Shown one piece after another: positions 53,389 to 64,000 of a stretch of 64,000 nucleotides of DNA; position 1 is the stretch's first letter; every line of letters starts with the position of its first letter. The stretch is taken from contig CM059576.1 in NCBI GenBank assembly GCA_030386875.1, positions 62,681,581 through 62,745,580 on the forward strand, written 5' to 3'. A program made the translations under genes and the position numbers. This DNA is from Morinoia aosen. Taxonomy: Eukaryota; Arthropoda; Malacostraca; Amphipoda; Talitridae. Below the pieces are notes generated by a model. That model was not told the origin of the DNA. It made no database searches and saw nothing but the letters and a program-made list of their open reading frames with translations.

Positions 53389-55171
53389 TTTTTTTTGATG
53401 CTGATCCCAATCTCTTATTTCTTTTAGAGTGGGATATAGGTATTTGAGAAGTTTTAGTATTTTTTCCTGATATTGTAATATTTTCCATGGCTGTGTCACT
53501 TTTGTTTTGAGGATTTACTTTATTGTGATACTCACTAAGTAGTTGGGAGCCAATTTTTTGGCCAAGATGATTTCTAATCATTCCCAGAAGCAGTAGGTCT
53601 CGTTGACGCTTGTTTTCATGATTTAAGTTTGATGAGAATGCTTCCATCATAAACTTGCCCAGGCGAGAAAAGAAATCCTCAAACATGGCTTGCACATGAG
53701 TTTCAATTTTATTTACCACTGTTTGCACTAAACTTCCATCAGAGACAGTACTTTCTTGTGAGGACATAGTACCTTCAAAGTGAGTAGCAAGTACATTCTG
53801 CTCTGGTTGATTTGGTTTAGTTTGGGGGATCCTTCTTGGTAAATAATACGATCCTTGAGATTGATGTACATCAGCCGGGACAGTCACATGTTTAGGTTGA
53901 GAAGTTTTTAAAGCTGAAGCATATGTTTTTTGATTTTCCATTGAACTTAGGATTTGGGAACTTTCTTGCCTGGAGGCATCTTTTTCTTTGTTCATTTGAG
54001 AGCTTATCACAGTAGAAGTAGTCTTGGTTTTTCCCAAGATAGATTCAAGATTATTGGTGGTCTCAGAGATGACTCGCTTCCGAGCTTCTGAAAATGAGAC
54101 TCCTTCTTTCATTAGTGCTTGTATTTGTAAAGCATTTTGTATGTAAGGGCATTCTTTAGAGCTGGCCACATGATTTCCCTTGCAGTTAGCACAGAGGGGA
54201 GTGGGAGCGGTACAATTTTCTTTAGTGTGTCCACCACCACAAATTAAACACCTTTCACCAGATGAACACCCACTTGCAAAATGTCCGTGTCGTTGGCATT
54301 TGTAGCATCGGATAGGTGGAGGTGAATATGGACTTACTTGGAAATTCATGAATTCAATTTTTATTTGTTTTGGAAGATCTCTACCTTGAAATTGGACTTT
54401 AACACTTAGAGAACTTTCTTTTTTACCATTAGAAAACTTTGGCAATCTTACCATGTTTATGATTTTAGCATTTCCACTAGTGGCAATTGGAATGAGATCT
54501 TCCAAATTGACATCATAGTCAATTGGCCTGATTACTCCAAAAGTGGATTGTGCAGACTCAGACCGTGGTTTATAACACCGAACTGCAAACTTTCCCACGC
54601 TGCTCACTTTCAACAATCTTGCCATTTCCTCTTCCGTGGCTTCCTTGAGCTCTACTGCAATCAAGTTTCTTCGTTTGTTAACTCTTATTTCCTCAACGTA
54701 GTCATAGTTTAGTACTTCCTTTAATCCCTGGGCAACTCCAAATGGATCATATGTCATTTTTTTCTTGATTGCTCCAACTAAATTGTTGTTTGACTCTTGC
54801 AGTTGTGTGATCAGGATAGTGCTTGCCTTATCTTTAGATGCCAAAGTTTTATTAGTTGGATATACTCTTCTTGATTTAGGGGAGATAGATTTGCATGTTT
54901 TTTTAACGGTTTCACAATCAGAGTTAGAGCTTGAGAGGCTCACACTAGTTCTTCCTCTTTTTTTTGATAGTTTGTTGTTCTTGAACCATGTTCCCTGAAT
55001 TATGGATTCATTCGTTTCTTCATGGATCATCACTTTTTCGCCATTGTTAGGCTCTTCATCACTATCACTAGCAGGGTTGGTGTCCAGCAGTTGCATCTCT
55101 TCAATTTCACTGCAGGGATCATCTGACTCTCTCAGATCGCTGTAGCGGTTAGTTAATGGCAGTTCTGCCAT
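53378..55171 (-). CDS. I-like ORF1: Gag-like RNA-binding protein
   Basis: ATG at 55171, 597 residues to TAA at 53380-53378, intact. The acidic N-terminus is followed by a Ser/Lys-rich stretch. About 117-280 resembles the RRM/PRE_C2HC region of Jockey/I-type Gag proteins. Three zinc knuckles follow: CYKCQRHGHFASGC (289-302, standard spacing), CLICGGGHTKENC (308-320) and CANCKGNHVASSKEC (327-341). The polar C-terminal half is Gln/Ser-rich. It packages the element RNA. The ATGATG of ORF2 lies inside its last codons, which suggests termination-reinitiation. Confidence 0.9.
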   Translation of the reverse strand: MAELPLTNRYSDLRESDDPCSEIEEMQLLDTNPASDSDEEPNNGEKVMIHEETNESIIQGTWFKNNKLSKKRGRTSVSLSSSNSDCETVKKTCKSISPKSRRVYPTNKTLASKDKASTILITQLQESNNNLVGAIKKKMTYDPFGVAQGLKEVLNYDYVEEIRVNKRRNLIAVELKEATEEEMARLLKVSSVGKFAVRCYKPRSESAQSTFGVIRPIDYDVNLEDLIPIATSGNAKIINMVRLPKFSNGKKESSLSVKVQFQGRDLPKQIKIEFMNFQVSPYSPPPIRCYKCQRHGHFASGCSSGERCLICGGGHTKENCTAPTPLCANCKGNHVASSKECPYIQNALQIQALMKEGVSFSEARKRVISETTNNLESILGKTKTTSTVISSQMNKEKDASRQESSQILSSMENQKTYASALKTSQPKHVTVPADVHQSQGSYYLPRRIPQTKPNQPEQNVLATHFEGTMSSQESTVSDGSLVQTVVNKIETHVQAMFEDFFSRLGKFMMEAFSSNLNHENKRQRDLLLLGMIRNHLGQKIGSQLLSEYHNKVNPQNKSDTAMENITISGKNTKTSQIPISHSKRNKRLGSASKKNDV

Positions 55172-55481
55172 TTTAAATTAGAAGGTAGCCCCAGAAGGGG
55201 CCACCCACAAAAAGCAATTAACAATCACCAGAACACAATTAGTAATTTAACAAATAAAAAAACACAATTACAAAAAAATACGGCAAGTACACAATTACAA
55301 AAATGAAATATCGTTAAGTGGCCCACCCCAGATGGAGAGGAGAGAGCCAGTTGCGGATATAATGAAGATGGCTAATGAGATTTATTAGATGTCTCGGTAA
55401 TACTTATCAGTTTTCGCAAGAGCTTGTCAAAGTATGGTCTTTACTCGACGAAAGCAACTGCCTCTCTCCTTAGGTGTTATC

Positions 55482-56265
55482 ACAAATCACAACAATAAGT
55501 TTTCAAGTCTCCGTTGTCCGCTTATTACGATCTTGAGACCTTTCCGCTCTGAAATTTTGAAAAACTGTGTCACAGTTTATTCCCATCGCAACATATAAAA
55601 ATACGTCATTTCGGGTAAATACGTTTTCTATGCATGAAAGATAAGCAAGGAAAGGTAATACTATACATGATTTACAGGTATCTGTCGGCACATCGTCAAA
55701 CTTAATTTAGAAACGGCACAAATAATTCAAATTATTTTAATTAGGAGCCAGCTCCATATGTCAACTTCCCTAGTAACGTATTGGGAACTTTTACTGTAAT
55801 GTTTAGCTAAGACTTTCTTTCGTTTGCAACTTACACTCAAGTAGTGAAAAAAATCTCAACAGTTTAACTTGTGTTGCTTATTACATACAAACCTGCATTG
55901 GCCATGGTTACTCATTCACGCTATCAATAATCAATATAATAAAAATTCTCTAATCTTGTAGTTAAACATGAAATCTGTTTTTGTATGAGTTGTATAACGA
56001 AATGATGAGCATAATTGATTGAACATGTACTGTATATAATCATTCAGAACACAAGTTTTGTTAGCTAGTAAATAACGGGTTATTTCGCACACTTTTTTTG
56101 AACACCAGATAATTTACGTGACTCGATTTGTTTTCGTTACCTATGACGGTTAAAAAGGAAAAATCTTTTACCGCCAGAATGGTGCCCGTACTTAATTACT
56201 CAACCTACTCACCCCCGCTCACGCTCGGCGGACTAGCGCCACTTGAAGTAACAAAAAACGAAACA
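55482..56265. other. Intergenic, no gene recognised
   Basis: Minus-strand frame 55503-55691 has no recognisable domain. AT-rich otherwise. Confidence 0.4.
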
Positions 56266-56270
56266 ACAAC

Positions 56271-56545
56271 ATCGGCATCTTTGGGATGCTTTATTTAAAA
56301 TCAAGCCTGATACATATGGTCTTATCATTGGTTTTCCAAATGTCTTATAACTAACACTATATATAATACACCATGAGGGTTTTCCCGTAAAGCCGGTACC
56401 CATTTCCGACACCTGGGTTGAGTGGGAAATTGTGCTTGAGCTGTCTCTTATACCCAACGGGGTAAATCGCCGCGCCAGCGCCGGGATACGAACCCTCGTC
56501 TCCAACGTACACGACCGATCCCTTAACCACTGTGCCACCACGAGC
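56271..56545 (-). mobile_element. tRNA-derived SINE, copy 1
   Basis: On the minus strand the head reads GTGGCACAGTGGTTAAGG (A box, 56523-56539), then GAGGGTTCGTATCCC (B box, 56483-56497). A tRNA-unrelated body containing GTATCAGGCTTGATTT and AATAAAGCATCC follows. About 275 bp; the tail is TTGTTG/T-rich. Transcribed by RNA polymerase III if active. Confidence 0.85.
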
Positions 56546-56559
56546 ACTTTTAAAGAACA

Positions 56560-57050
56560 GGAATATTCGCGCACATTGAACTTCCCTCCCTCCTTGCACT
56601 CTAGGAATTTGATGGCACTTAAATAACGCTTAGAGGTCTTAGCAAGGCCTCACCCCGATCAAGAAGAAGAAGAAGAATCACTGGAAACGGGCTCGCCTAT
56701 GTATGGCATGGAAATCTTAAGTTACCCACACCGTTCTTCTTACCTGCTCCTTGACCACAAGACTACCAGGCAGTAGATGGGCATTAAGGAATCGTTTTAT
56801 TTCTTGATGTATAATTTCGTACCACGTGTGAAAATAAGAATTGATAATCCAGAACACGTCCAATGAAAAGGCCTCTATGAATTACTCACTTTGGTTGATC
56901 TGAGAATCATCAGTTTAGTTTACATGAAATGCTTGCGAAAAATAGAAAATCAACCTCTTAAAGTTTGTGTTCACGATCTCTTCCATTGCTAGGAAGAGAT
57001 CAAAATTTATTTGGACAAGCCTGGAAAAGAAGTATTTTAGAGGATCAGTT
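56560..57050. other. Intergenic with a (GAA)n tract at 56652-56668
   Basis: No gene. The (AAG)n run after GATC could be the tail of an unrecognised retroelement. Confidence 0.4.
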
Positions 57051-57054
57051 TTTG

Positions 57055-57368
57055 AACCTCCTTAGCTACGACAATGAGGTTTTCAAAAAAGAAGAGGGCA
57101 GAATTTAGTGAGAAATTAAAAAACGGGGAATCTGTGCACACACTGTGCGCATAGAAATGGCGAGACGAAACAAGCTTTTCACACAAATTACCGTCGGAGA
57201 AGTAATGGGTCCGGACATAAAAAGACAGTTATGAACTGAACAGATAGTCAGTAATTAAACTGTACAAGAACTCCTATTCAAACAGAGCTAATCTCAGATT
57301 AAGCACCTGAATTCACAACTCCGAGAGGGCGCTTATTGCCGCAGATACAATATTCAAATCCCTTGAGT
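57055..57368 (+). repeat. Repeat 'D', another copy
   Basis: AACCTCCTTAGCTACGACAA at the start, GGGGAATCTGTGCACA inside and GCAGATACAATATT near the end, matching 46841-47182 at about three bases in four. Confidence 0.5.
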
Positions 57369-57753
57369 TGGTATAGTGTCTTAATGGGCAGTGTGTACTG
57401 CATGTGTTGTGTTCACAGCAATTGTGACATAGTTGTTAACTTACAATTATCCCCACCTTGATGAATAAATGATGCAATTTTGAATGGGACTAAAATGCAT
57501 ACGAAAAAATAAAGGCGTGCTACCAGTAACTAACCACAGGTTTCTGCTCTGAGAATCATAACATTCAACTCTAAATAACTTGATTCGGCAGATTTTTTTA
57601 AAATAGCTCCTCTAAACTTATCAAAGACCACTACTCTCGCGCGTCTGTTAATCGACCAGTGATGTATCCATCGTTTTTCATGAAACAAACGTACGTTTCC
57701 TGGAAGGTTTATCTCTCGGATGAGGGATATCAACGAAAGCAAGAAGAAAACCG

Positions 57754-60245
57754 TTTATTTCCAAGTTGCCACATGAGCCTCGAACCCTCGGACGTATCCC
57801 CATGCGAATTTTTTGGGGGTAACCTGAAGTTGAAAAAGTATCCTAAATACTATGTCTGTGGTGTTGTTGTCTGCCCCTATTTACTGCGTCTGCAGGTTTT
57901 GTTGTCTGCCCCTATTTACTGCGTCTGCAGGTGTTGTCTGCCCCTATTTACTGCGTCTGCAGGTGTTGTTGTCTGCCCCTATTTACTGCGTCTGCAGGTG
58001 TTGTTGTCTGCCCCTATTTACTGCGTCTGCAGGTTTTGTTGTCTGCAACTAGTCACTGCGTCTGCAGGTGTTGTCTGCAACTAGTCACTGCGTCTGCAGG
58101 TGTTGTCTGCCACTAGTTACTGAGTCTGCAGGTGTTGTTGTCTGCAACTAGTCACAGCGTCTGCAGGTGTTGTTGTCTGCAACTAGTCACAGCGTCTGCA
58201 GGCAGGTGTTGTTGTCTGCCCCTATTTACTGCGTCTGCAGGTTTTGTTGTCTGCAACTAGTCACTGCGTCTGCAGGTGTTGTCTGCCACTAGTTGCTGCG
58301 TCTGCAGGTGTTGTTGTCTGCAACTAGTCACAGCGTCTGCAGGTGTTGTTGTCTGCAACTAGTTACTGCGTCTGCAGGTGTTGTTGTGTTGTTGTCTGCA
58401 ACTAGTGACTACGTCTGCAGGTGTTGTTGTCTGCAATAAATGACTGCGTCTGAAGGTGTTGTTGTCTGCGACTAGTTACTGCGTCTGCAGGTGTTGTTGT
58501 CTGCCACAAGTTACTGCTTCGGGAGGTGTTTTCTGCCACTAGTTACTGCGTCTGCAGGTGTTGTCTGCCACTAGTTACTGCGTCTGCAGGTGTTGTCTGC
58601 CCCTATTTACTGCGTCTGCAGGTGTTGTTGTCTGCCCCTATTTACTGCGTCTGCAGGTGTTGTTGTCTGCCCCTATTTACTGCGTCTGCAGGTTTTGTTG
58701 TCTGCAACTAGTCACTGCGTCTGCAGGTGTTGTCTGCAACTAGTCACTGCGTCTGCAGGTGTTGTCTGCCACTAGTTACTGAGTCTGCAGGTGTTGTTGT
58801 CTGCAACTAGTCACAGCGTCTGCAGGTGTTGTTGTCTGCAACTAGTCACAGCGTCTGCAGGCAGGTGTTGTTGTCTGCCCCTATTTACTGCGTCTGCAGG
58901 TTTTGTTGTCTGCAACTAGTCACTGCGTCTGCAGGTGTTGTCTGCCACTAGTTGCTGCGTCTGCAGGTGTTGTTGTCTGCAACTAGTCACAGCGTCTGCA
59001 GGTGTTGTTGTCTGCAACTAGTTACTGCGTCTGCAGGTGTTGTTGTGTTGTTGTCTGCAACTAGTGACTACGTCTGCAGGTGTTGTTGTCTGCAATAAAT
59101 GACTGCGTCTGAAGGTGTTGTTGTCTGCGACTAGTTACTGCGTCTGCAGGTGTTGTTGTCTGCCACAAGTTACTGCTTCGGGAGGTGTTTTCTGCCACTA
59201 GTTACTGCGTCTGCAGGTGTTGTCTGCCACTAGTTACTGCGTCTGCAGGTGTTGTTGTCTACCACTAAATACTGCGTCTGCTGGTGTTGTCTGCCACTAG
59301 TTGCTGCGTCTGCAGGTGTTAGTTACTGCGCCTGCATGTGTTGTCTGCCACTAGTTACCGGGTCTGCAGGTGTTGTTGTCTACCACTAGTTACTGCGTCT
59401 GCAGGTGTTGTCTGCCACTTGTTATTGCGTCTGCAGGTGTTGTTGTCTGCCACTAGTTACTGCGTCTGCAGGTGCTGTCTGCCACTAGTTACTGCGTCTG
59501 CTGGTGTTGTTGTCTGCCACTAGTTACTGAGTCTGCAGGTGTTGTCTGCTACTAGTTACTACGTCTACAGGTAGTGTTGTCTGCCACTAGTTACTGCATC
59601 TGCAGGTGTTGTTGTCTGCCACTAGTTACTGCGTCTGTAGGTGTTGTCTGCCACTAGTTACTGCATCTTCAGGTGTTGTTGTCTGCCACTAGTTACTGCG
59701 TCTGCAGGTGTTGTCTGCCACTAGTTACTGCGTCTGCTGGTGTTGTTGTCTGCCACTAGTTACTGCGTCTGCAGTTGTTGTTGTCTGCCACTAGTTACTG
59801 CGTCTGCAGGTGTTGTCTGCCCCTAGTTACTGCGTCTACAGGTGTTGTTGTCTGCGACTAGTTACTGCGTCTGCAGGTGTTGTTGTCTGCCACTAGTTAC
59901 TGAGTCTGCAGGAGTTGTCTGCCACTAGTTAGTGCGTCTGCTGGTGTTGTCTGCCACTAGTTACTGCGTCTGCAGGTGTTGTTGTCTGCCACTAGTTACT
60001 GCGTCTGCAGGTGTTTTCTTCCACTAGTTACTGCGTCTGCAGGTGTTATTGTCTGCCACTAGTTACTGCGTTTGCAGGTGTTGCTGTCTACCACTATTTA
60101 CTGCATCTGCAGGTGTTGTCTGCCACTAGTAACTGCTTCTGCAGGTGTTGTCTGCCACTAGTTACTGCGTCTGCAGGTGCTGTCTGCCACTAGTTACTGC
60201 GTCTGCAGGTGTTGTCTGCCACTAGTTACTGCATCTGCAGACGTG
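57754..60245 (+). repeat. 31-34-bp minisatellite, about 75 units
   Basis: The unit is GTCTGCCACTAGTTACTGCG-TCTGCAGGTGTT with or without an extra GTT, from about 57860 to 60240. Most units carry CTGCAG and many ACTAGT. Variants (CCCCTATTTACTG, AACTAGTCACAGCG) are clustered. A 659-bp block is duplicated (about 57930-58588 and 58589-59247). The leader 57754-57777 matches the leader of the array at 19475. Confidence 0.9.
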
Positions 60246-60960
60246 TTCACAGCAAAGTCTCCACCACCATCAGCTAATGTCTCATTACCTGCGGCTAAAC
60301 GATGCAATTTTGTATATTCAGGCAGTAAGCTGCTTAGTAAAAATGGCGGCGTGCTTACAAAAACTGACCTCAGGTGTGTGCTTGGAAGTCAATTATCTCA
60401 GATGACATAACGTAACTCAACCCTTGCAAATTTTTGATCAATACTGAGCACTGCAGAGTGTAATAATAACTACACAACCTTATGTGACGTACAGAATGTC
60501 GGTAGTATGATGCTCCGCGAGCGGCTGTAAAAAGTTTTTATGTTCTTTTAGCATATTAGGTTACCCAATATTTATACAACGCGAATGCTCGAAGCCAGTC
60601 GTGCTGCCGTATATTCATTTGAGATGTGAAAATATTAACCTGACATTGTAGTGTGATATCGTCCTTTCTGAAATTTCAAACTTTGGGAAGCTAAGAGAAT
60701 TTGTTTCCAACAAATAAATAAGCATACAGTATTCTGTTACGTTCACACACAGTTACTTGAATCATTTAAAATATTTTTGAAGGTAAACTAATTTATTTTT
60801 AGGATCAGTCATCAGAATTGAATGGAAGGATTTATTTTATTTTATTATTCAATTCCACGGAATAACAACATGCTACTTTTACAATTGATACATCTCGGCT
60901 TCTCACAGTTACATAAATGTGAATATCAACATGTTACCGTTTTGTCCATATTGTTACGTT
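60246..60960. other. Flank of the minisatellite element, then intergenic
   Basis: 60246-60340 (GTGTTCACAGCAAAG, GCTAATGTCTCATT, CGGCTAAACGATGCAATTTT) is repeated in inverse at 63540-63650 and in part at 57405-57480. The rest shows nothing. Confidence 0.5.
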
Positions 60961-60984
60961 GTGGTATTTGTTGTTATCTCGGCG

Positions 60985-61190
60985 CAGGCAGTGGCGATTT
61001 TCTCTGTTGGGTATAGGAGAAAAATTCCAAGCACAATACCCCACTCTACCCAGGTGTCTGAAATGGGTACCGGTCTCGACCGGGGGAAAGCGTCATGGCG
61101 TCCTGGCGTTAGTTATAAGGCATTTGAAAATCCAATGTAAAAGGTGATATGTATCAGGCTTGATTGGCAATAAAGCATCCGTAGATGCCT
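60985..61190 (+). mobile_element. Same SINE family, 5'-truncated copy 2
   Basis: TTGGGTATA.GAG, CCACTCTACCCAGGTGTCTG, AAATGGGTACCGG, GTTATAAG.CATTTG and GTATCAGGCTTGATT with AATAAAGCATCC match the body of copy 1. The tRNA head is missing. Confidence 0.8.
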
Positions 61191-61204
61191 TCATTATTTT
61201 TTTT

Positions 61205-61255
61205 TATGGTGCTGGTGTAGGTGCAGGGATGTAGCTCCGTACCTACACCAGCATC
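61205..61255. repeat. Inverted pair of the 17-bp edge repeat
   Basis: GCTGGTGTAGGT (61211-61222) and ACCTACACCAGC (61241-61252) form a 12-bp stem. The same word makes up the tandem array at 63900-64000. Confidence 0.7.
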
Positions 61256-62750
61256 AAAATTTCAATGTATATATTGACAAAAAACGTTAGAGAACTGATT
61301 TATACAGCAACATTAACATAGACATTGAAAATAATGCAAATAGCATCAACAATGATTAGGTGTCGTGTACATGTAAAATGTCATGTTTTCAACCCACAAA
61401 GTTCAGTATCTTTATTGCTATCATAAATTAAAAAGCTCTATTTTGACTAAATATATCAGCCACAGGATGCATTTTATGTCTTTCCTCTCCGTTTTTGTGC
61501 AAGCATCAAATTAGACCACCATGGTACCTATGTATGCTTATCAATTGCAGACATTCTGCAACATATTTCAAAAAGAATGTGATCTTTTTTCTAATATGAA
61601 ACCCTTATTGGACATTCATATTTTATTTCGTATTCACGTTCAAAAATGCTCTTGTTGGGCTAGTGTAGTGCAAATTATCATATCATCTCTTACGCTCTAG
61701 AGTATATTATAACAACCGCACTTAAGCCTCACGTATTTCTGGAAATATTCTCTACTTGGGAACCGTTGTAGAACAATCGCTTTCATGATTCTGACTCAGG
61801 TAGACTGTTTTGTGCCGCGATTTTTAGTGCAGAAATATCATGAAATTCATACCGTGATAAAAGATATTTTCTCCGAGTCCCTCGATTGGAATGCTAGTTT
61901 ATACTGACTAGTTTACGCTGATATTTGCGCACATGCTTACTTGTGTATATGTGTACTTGTACACGCTATGTGTGCGTAGATTTGTGTATGTGTCTATACG
62001 TAATGCTTCATTTCGCTTCATTATTCTAAAGCATTTATAAACAAATATGTATAAACATATTTGTTGCGCGATCGCCCACATATGATAAATAAGACGCTTA
62101 TCTACCAGTGATCTTCTCGTTACAATATTTAATTAAACATCGTTACAATATTTCATTAGAAATTGTAAGCAGCAACACATACTGAAAAGTTGTCACGAAT
62201 TTCCGTTGCTTATTATCGTATATTTCAGAACATCGCACAGCATTTTTGTAAAACGCATATGTATTGTGATTGTCTCGGTGCATAGTTATGTATTAGTGTA
62301 TGTGTGCGGGTTAGGTGCATGTATGTTCGTAGGTGCATGTATATATGTATAGATTTACATGTACATATGTACATATGTGTATGCTAAACTAACAACAAGC
62401 ATTTTAACTAGAGATACCGATCTTTTTTTTTCTGTTCACTCTCAACTTGTAACAATACATTACTCGTCCTCTCTTTATCATTGTAAAGCATTCACGTAAA
62501 AAACTATAAATTGGTACTGTGATCATCCATTTATACTTAAATAAAATGCTTGTCAACTAAAACCGTTATGTTCAAAATTTTTAATTGGAAATTCAAAACT
62601 TGTAATTTTTTGTGGTCATGCTTATATTTATTTTTTTTCCTGCTTCCCTGAATTGACATTTTTAAACATCTGCAGAAACAAGCAATTCTAATATTATTCC
62701 CTGGCGTCAAGAATTTCAAAGTTTTATGTCATGTACATGTAAACTCAAAA
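61256..62750. other. Intergenic, no gene recognised
   Basis: AT-rich; 61920-62000 and 62270-62390 are TGTGTATG/ACATGT-type low-complexity tracts. Confidence 0.4.
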
Positions 62751-62837
62751 GTGTTTTCACCCCACAATGAAAATGCAACGTCCATGAAATTGTATTGTCT
62801 CTCATAATTATTATTATATGTATCATCAAATGTAGAA
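62751..62837 (+). repeat. Interspersed repeat shared with 42395-42489
   Basis: Partner copy without the TTAA element at its end. Confidence 0.6.
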
Positions 62838-63535
62838 AAAGCGACATTAGGAGTACATGTGTCAATCATTTCTTTTCGACTATTGACATGGGTATTACAA
62901 TACTCATGTGTGTGTGTATCATCTAAGTATATTAACTTTAAGATATTTTAAAAAACAATGATGGTACTATCTTTTTGCACCATCTTTATTGGAAAGAAAC
63001 AGTTTTTCTTTTCCTCTTTTCTTTACAATGAGAGGCGGCATGTTGTCCTGCGGAACAAATCTCTCATGGTTAAATAATTCTCCGAGAAAATAGATTAGTT
63101 ACCGCGTCATTTCAGAATTAATCAAAACGAACGAAAATAAACTTGCACGATTAGAAATGAATAAATATATTCGAAAACAAATTATGAATGCATTTTCTTC
63201 TTGTAGAAATGGAACTTTTTGAAATAAAGAATCATTAACTTTTATTTTTCAATCTTAAAATATTACATTTGGTAAATTAGTATAACCGTCAACTATAACA
63301 ATTTAGGAGGAAATGTAGGTAACTTGAATATTTAAGAGATTTTGTAGGCGGGTGAGACTCTCACGATAGATGGATGAATTACTGAGCCCTAGCCCTATGA
63401 GAGGAGTGGTCTCTGCTAGGCTTAAAGGAGCTTTTAAAAAGATATTCGTTTGAGTTAGAGTAATTTGGGTGAAGAAACTTGACTTTCTGAACACAAATCT
63501 GCGGTCAGTTACTGCCAGCACACCGAAATTTTCCT
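62838..63535. other. Intergenic, no gene recognised
   Basis: No supported feature. Confidence 0.4.
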
Positions 63536-63720
63536 ATACAGCTTACTCTATGAATATACAAAATTGCATCGTTTAGCCGTAGGCAATGAGACATATTAGC
63601 TGATTATGAAAATATTAGTTAACTTTGATACAATTGCCGTGAACACACCTGCAGACGCAGTAACTAGAGGCAGACAACAACACCTGCAGCATAGTAACTA
63701 GTGACAAACACCCACCGGTC
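63536..63720 (-). repeat. Inverted copy of the minisatellite edge with two units
   Basis: On the minus strand, two minisatellite units (...ACTAGTTACTATGCTGCAGG, CTCTAGTTACTGCGTCTGCA) are followed by GTGTTCACGGCAA and GGCTAAACGATGCAATTTTG, the flank seen at 60246-60340. This is a short, unexpanded relative of the 57.8-60.2 kb array. Confidence 0.75.
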
Positions 63721-63899
63721 CAGGACACACCCCCAAGAAGAAACGCTCTTACCTGGCTGGAGCACATGAGAGTAGCCGATATCTGCTCACCAAAATTATT
63801 GACATCACACATAATTATAGATATCTGACAAGCGGCTCATCTGAATTTGGTCATTCGAAATTGACACCATCAAAATGATGGATCCTGTCTGACGTTGTG

Positions 63900-64000
63900 T
63901 TACACCAGCACCGTACCTACACCAGCACCCTACCTACACCAGCACCGTACCTACACCAGCACCGTACCTACACCAGCACCGCACCTACACCAGCACCGTA
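63900..64000 (+). repeat. 17-bp tandem array, cut by the window edge
   Basis: ACCAGCACCGTACCTAC repeats about six times with one-base changes to the end of the window. Confidence 0.85.

Larger units (their letters stand above)
49346..55469 (-). mobile_element. I-like non-LTR retrotransposon, full length (6.1 kb)
   Basis: Bounded by the 12-bp duplication TTAGGTGTTATC at 49334-49345 and 55470-55481. The minus-strand 3' end is a short (GAA)n tail (49346-49360), and the 5' UTR is about 300 bp. Gag-like ORF1 and an endonuclease-RT-RNase H ORF2 overlap by 11 bases. ORF2 carries a frameshift and an altered YxDD motif, so this copy is probably dead. Confidence 0.9.

Noticed and set aside
56233-56574. 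113-residue frame with WLRDRSCTLETRVRIPALAR
   Set aside because: This is the translation of the SINE's tRNA-like head.
57850-60245. CRISPR-like regular array
   Set aside because: Units are contiguous variants of one another with no unique spacers, and the DNA is animal nuclear DNA.
57659-60410. Several frames reading CVCRCCLPLVTASAG
   Set aside because: They are translations of the 31-34-bp minisatellite. Unit-length changes break the frame repeatedly.

Overview
This is nuclear DNA of an animal, most likely an insect or another arthropod. It is AT-rich, has spliced genes, and is dominated by arthropod-type transposable elements (piggyBac, hAT, Helitron, Penelope-like, CR1-group and I-like non-LTR elements, a Ty3/Gypsy LTR element, a tRNA-derived SINE). 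I cannot name the species. Host coding sequence is limited to the first 7 kb. There is a two-exon minus-strand gene (exons 6919-7030 and 529-686) encoding a small acidic protein, and the last coding exon of a converging plus-strand gene (118-317).

Layout. 0-8.4 kb: host exons. The minus-strand intron holds a Penelope inverted dimer with a 12-bp target duplication (1511-2800) and a frameshifted piggyBac (4060-6724). 8-19 kb: a second Penelope fragment, a 15-bp minisatellite (12.5-13.3 kb), a non-autonomous hAT element (13930-15705), a TTAA MITE, and a TIR element carrying a nested Helitron (17646-18063). 19.5-20.0 kb: a 27-bp tandem array. 21.4-28.4 kb (minus strand): a nearly intact CR1-group retrotransposon whose two ORFs share one frame and are separated by a single UGA in the leaky UGA-CUA context. 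Its ORF1 ends in an OTU-type protease domain. 30258-40284 (minus strand): a complete 10-kb Ty3/Gypsy-type LTR retrotransposon with almost identical 175-bp LTRs, gag, pol in the -1 frame behind a slippery T TTA AAC, and a small third ORF behind a good splice acceptor. 42.5-55.5 kb: a nest of insertions. A decayed non-LTR retrotransposon has been split by a MITE (44193-44566) and by a 3-kb hAT element (46149-49222), and an I-like non-LTR element (49346-55469, 12-bp target duplication) lies beside it. 56-64 kb: two SINE copies, interspersed repeats, a 2.4-kb minisatellite with a recent 659-bp internal duplication, and a 17-bp tandem array running off the right edge.

The most interesting biology is the expression strategy of the two best-preserved retroelements. 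The CR1-group element appears to use stop-codon readthrough to make an ORF1-ORF2 fusion. The LTR element appears to combine -1 frameshifting, a spliced mRNA for a protein with a predicted N-myristoyl signal and a membrane segment, and an additional short ORF in its leader. Several insertions can be proved from the sequence because removing the insert plus one target duplication restores the interrupted reading frame, or because an empty paralogous site lies elsewhere in the window.
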